Assembly: GCA_001485295.1 (NCBI GenBank)
Contig: BBOA01000008.1
Location: forward strand, 57,580-121,579
Length of the DNA: 64,000 bases
DNA from: Type-B symbiont of Plautia stali
GTDB lineage: Bacteria > Pseudomonadota > Gammaproteobacteria > Enterobacterales > Enterobacteriaceae
Direction of reading: 5' to 3'
Part shown: positions 63,332 through 64,000 of the stretch, in pieces
Layout of the letters: each line of letters starts with the position of its first letter
Position numbering within the stretch: the first letter of the stretch is position 1
Translations under genes and position numbers: made by a program
The notes under the pieces: generated by a model
Told to the model about the DNA's origin: nothing
Seen by the model: the letters and a program-made list of their open reading frames with translations, nothing else
The model's database searches: none

Positions 63332-63922
63332 TCATTTTTCATCGGAGGCACTTTGGCCTGTTCGAGTGGTACGATCAACGGGACAATATTTGTAGATGCT
63401 GGTCAATGAAACACCATACAGTAATGCAAGCTGTTTTCTGCTATGACCATTCGCCAATAATTTTTGAGCTTCCTGTTGCTGTGCAAAAGATAGCGACTGA
63501 GGTCTGCCGCCAATACGTCCTCTGCTTCTCGCTGCAGCTAAACCAGCCTGAGTACGCTCAACAATCAGTTCGCGCTCCATTTGTGCTAACGCGCTCATCA
63601 CATGAAAGAAAAAACGGCCTGCGGACGTAGAGGTATCAATGGCATCCGTCAAACTATGAAAATGAATACCTTCATCTTCCAGATTGGATATTAAAGTAAT
63701 CAAATGTTTAATGCTGCGACCCAGCCTGTCGAGCTTCCAGACCACCAGAGTATCCCCCGATTTCAGGCAGTTTAACGCGCGTTTTAATCCGGGTCTCTGG
63801 TCTGTTTTTCCACTGATTTTATCCTCAAAAATCTGTTCGCAATTTGCACAAATCAAGGATTTTTGCTGTAAATCGGTGTTTTGGTCATTTTTTGACACCC
63901 TCATATAGCCAATTTTTGCCAT
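63332..63922 (-). CDS. Serine recombinase of the Hin/Pin invertase type
   Basis: This 196-residue protein has the resolvase/invertase catalytic domain with nucleophile Ser10 (IGYMRVSKNDQNTDLQ), the conserved VWKLDRLGRSIKHLI, FHVMSALAQMERELIVERT, and the C-terminal helix-turn-helix (RKQLALLYGVSLTSIYKY). The frame extends 12 codons further upstream; MAKIGYM is preferred because an AGGG site lies 6 bases before it and the family starts there. Its base composition is more AT-rich than its neighbours, which suggests transfer on a mobile element. It could be a DNA invertase or a transposon/plasmid resolvase. No crossover site is identified. Confidence 0.9.
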   Translation of the reverse strand: MAKIGYMRVSKNDQNTDLQQKSLICANCEQIFEDKISGKTDQRPGLKRALNCLKSGDTLVVWKLDRLGRSIKHLITLISNLEDEGIHFHSLTDAIDTSTSAGRFFFHVMSALAQMERELIVERTQAGLAAARSRGRIGGRPQSLSFAQQQEAQKLLANGHSRKQLALLYGVSLTSIYKYCPVDRTTRTGQSASDEK

Positions 63923-64000
63923 TTTAGGCCCTAATCCTCCCTCCGAAAGCCTTGTCATCGCTGGTTTTGGGCAAAATATTAGCTAAATTCCCGATTTAAG

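Overview
The window looks like a chromosomal segment of an Enterobacterales bacterium (Enterobacteriaceae or Erwiniaceae type). Intact proteins closely resemble their E. coli counterparts as I remember them, gene order largely follows the E. coli 23-26 minute region, and a trehalose/glycogen segment (treY-glgX) is more typical of Pantoea/Erwinia relatives. About half of the recognisable loci are broken by stops, small indels or deletions while still readable. That pattern fits an early stage of genome decay, as in a recently host-restricted insect symbiont or similar lineage. The host-restricted lifestyle is inference.

Layout. 0-4 kb: 3' part of murJ, intact flgN, then wrecks of flgM, flgA, flgB, flgC and flgD, and a flgE-flgL deletion fusion. 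4-8.7 kb: rne and rluC. 8.7-18.3 kb: broken yceF, then the lipid and envelope cluster yceD-rpmF-plsX-fabH-fabD-fabG-acpP, a broken fabF, pabC-mltG-tmk-holB. 18.3-25.2 kb: broken tatD, intact ptsG, a broken sugar transporter, intact hinT and lpoB, and remnants of ycfL, thiK, nagZ, ycfP, ndh and ycfJ. 25.2-37 kb: putA (without most of its DNA-binding domain), putP, Fur-box-preceded efeUOB, a phoH remnant, tRNA-Ser(GGA) and a broken phoA. 37-49 kb: mfd, lolCDE, cobB, potABCD. 49-58 kb: broken pepT and roxA, intact phoPQ, purB (with an internal PurR operator), broken hflD, intact mnmA, broken nudJ and rluE, intact icd. 58-64 kb: a different neighbourhood with truncated aqpZ, an unrecognised decayed gene region, glgX with a 2-base insertion, a treY remnant and a serine recombinase.

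Functionally, the retained genes cover RNA decay, fatty acid initiation, peptidoglycan assembly, replication, lipoprotein export, polyamine, glucose, proline and iron uptake, PhoPQ signalling, purine synthesis and isocitrate dehydrogenase. Lost functions are motility, NDH-2, cell-wall recycling, alkaline phosphatase, some ribosome modification and several stress or salvage enzymes.

No CRISPR array, complete prophage, insertion sequence or defence island is visible. I found no convincing undescribed multi-gene system. The most notable observations are the in-frame loss of the PutA repressor domain with its operators still present, an apparently CTAG-rich mutational signature that creates amber codons in pseudogenes, perfect palindromes inside two pseudogenes, and a two-copy intergenic repeat.
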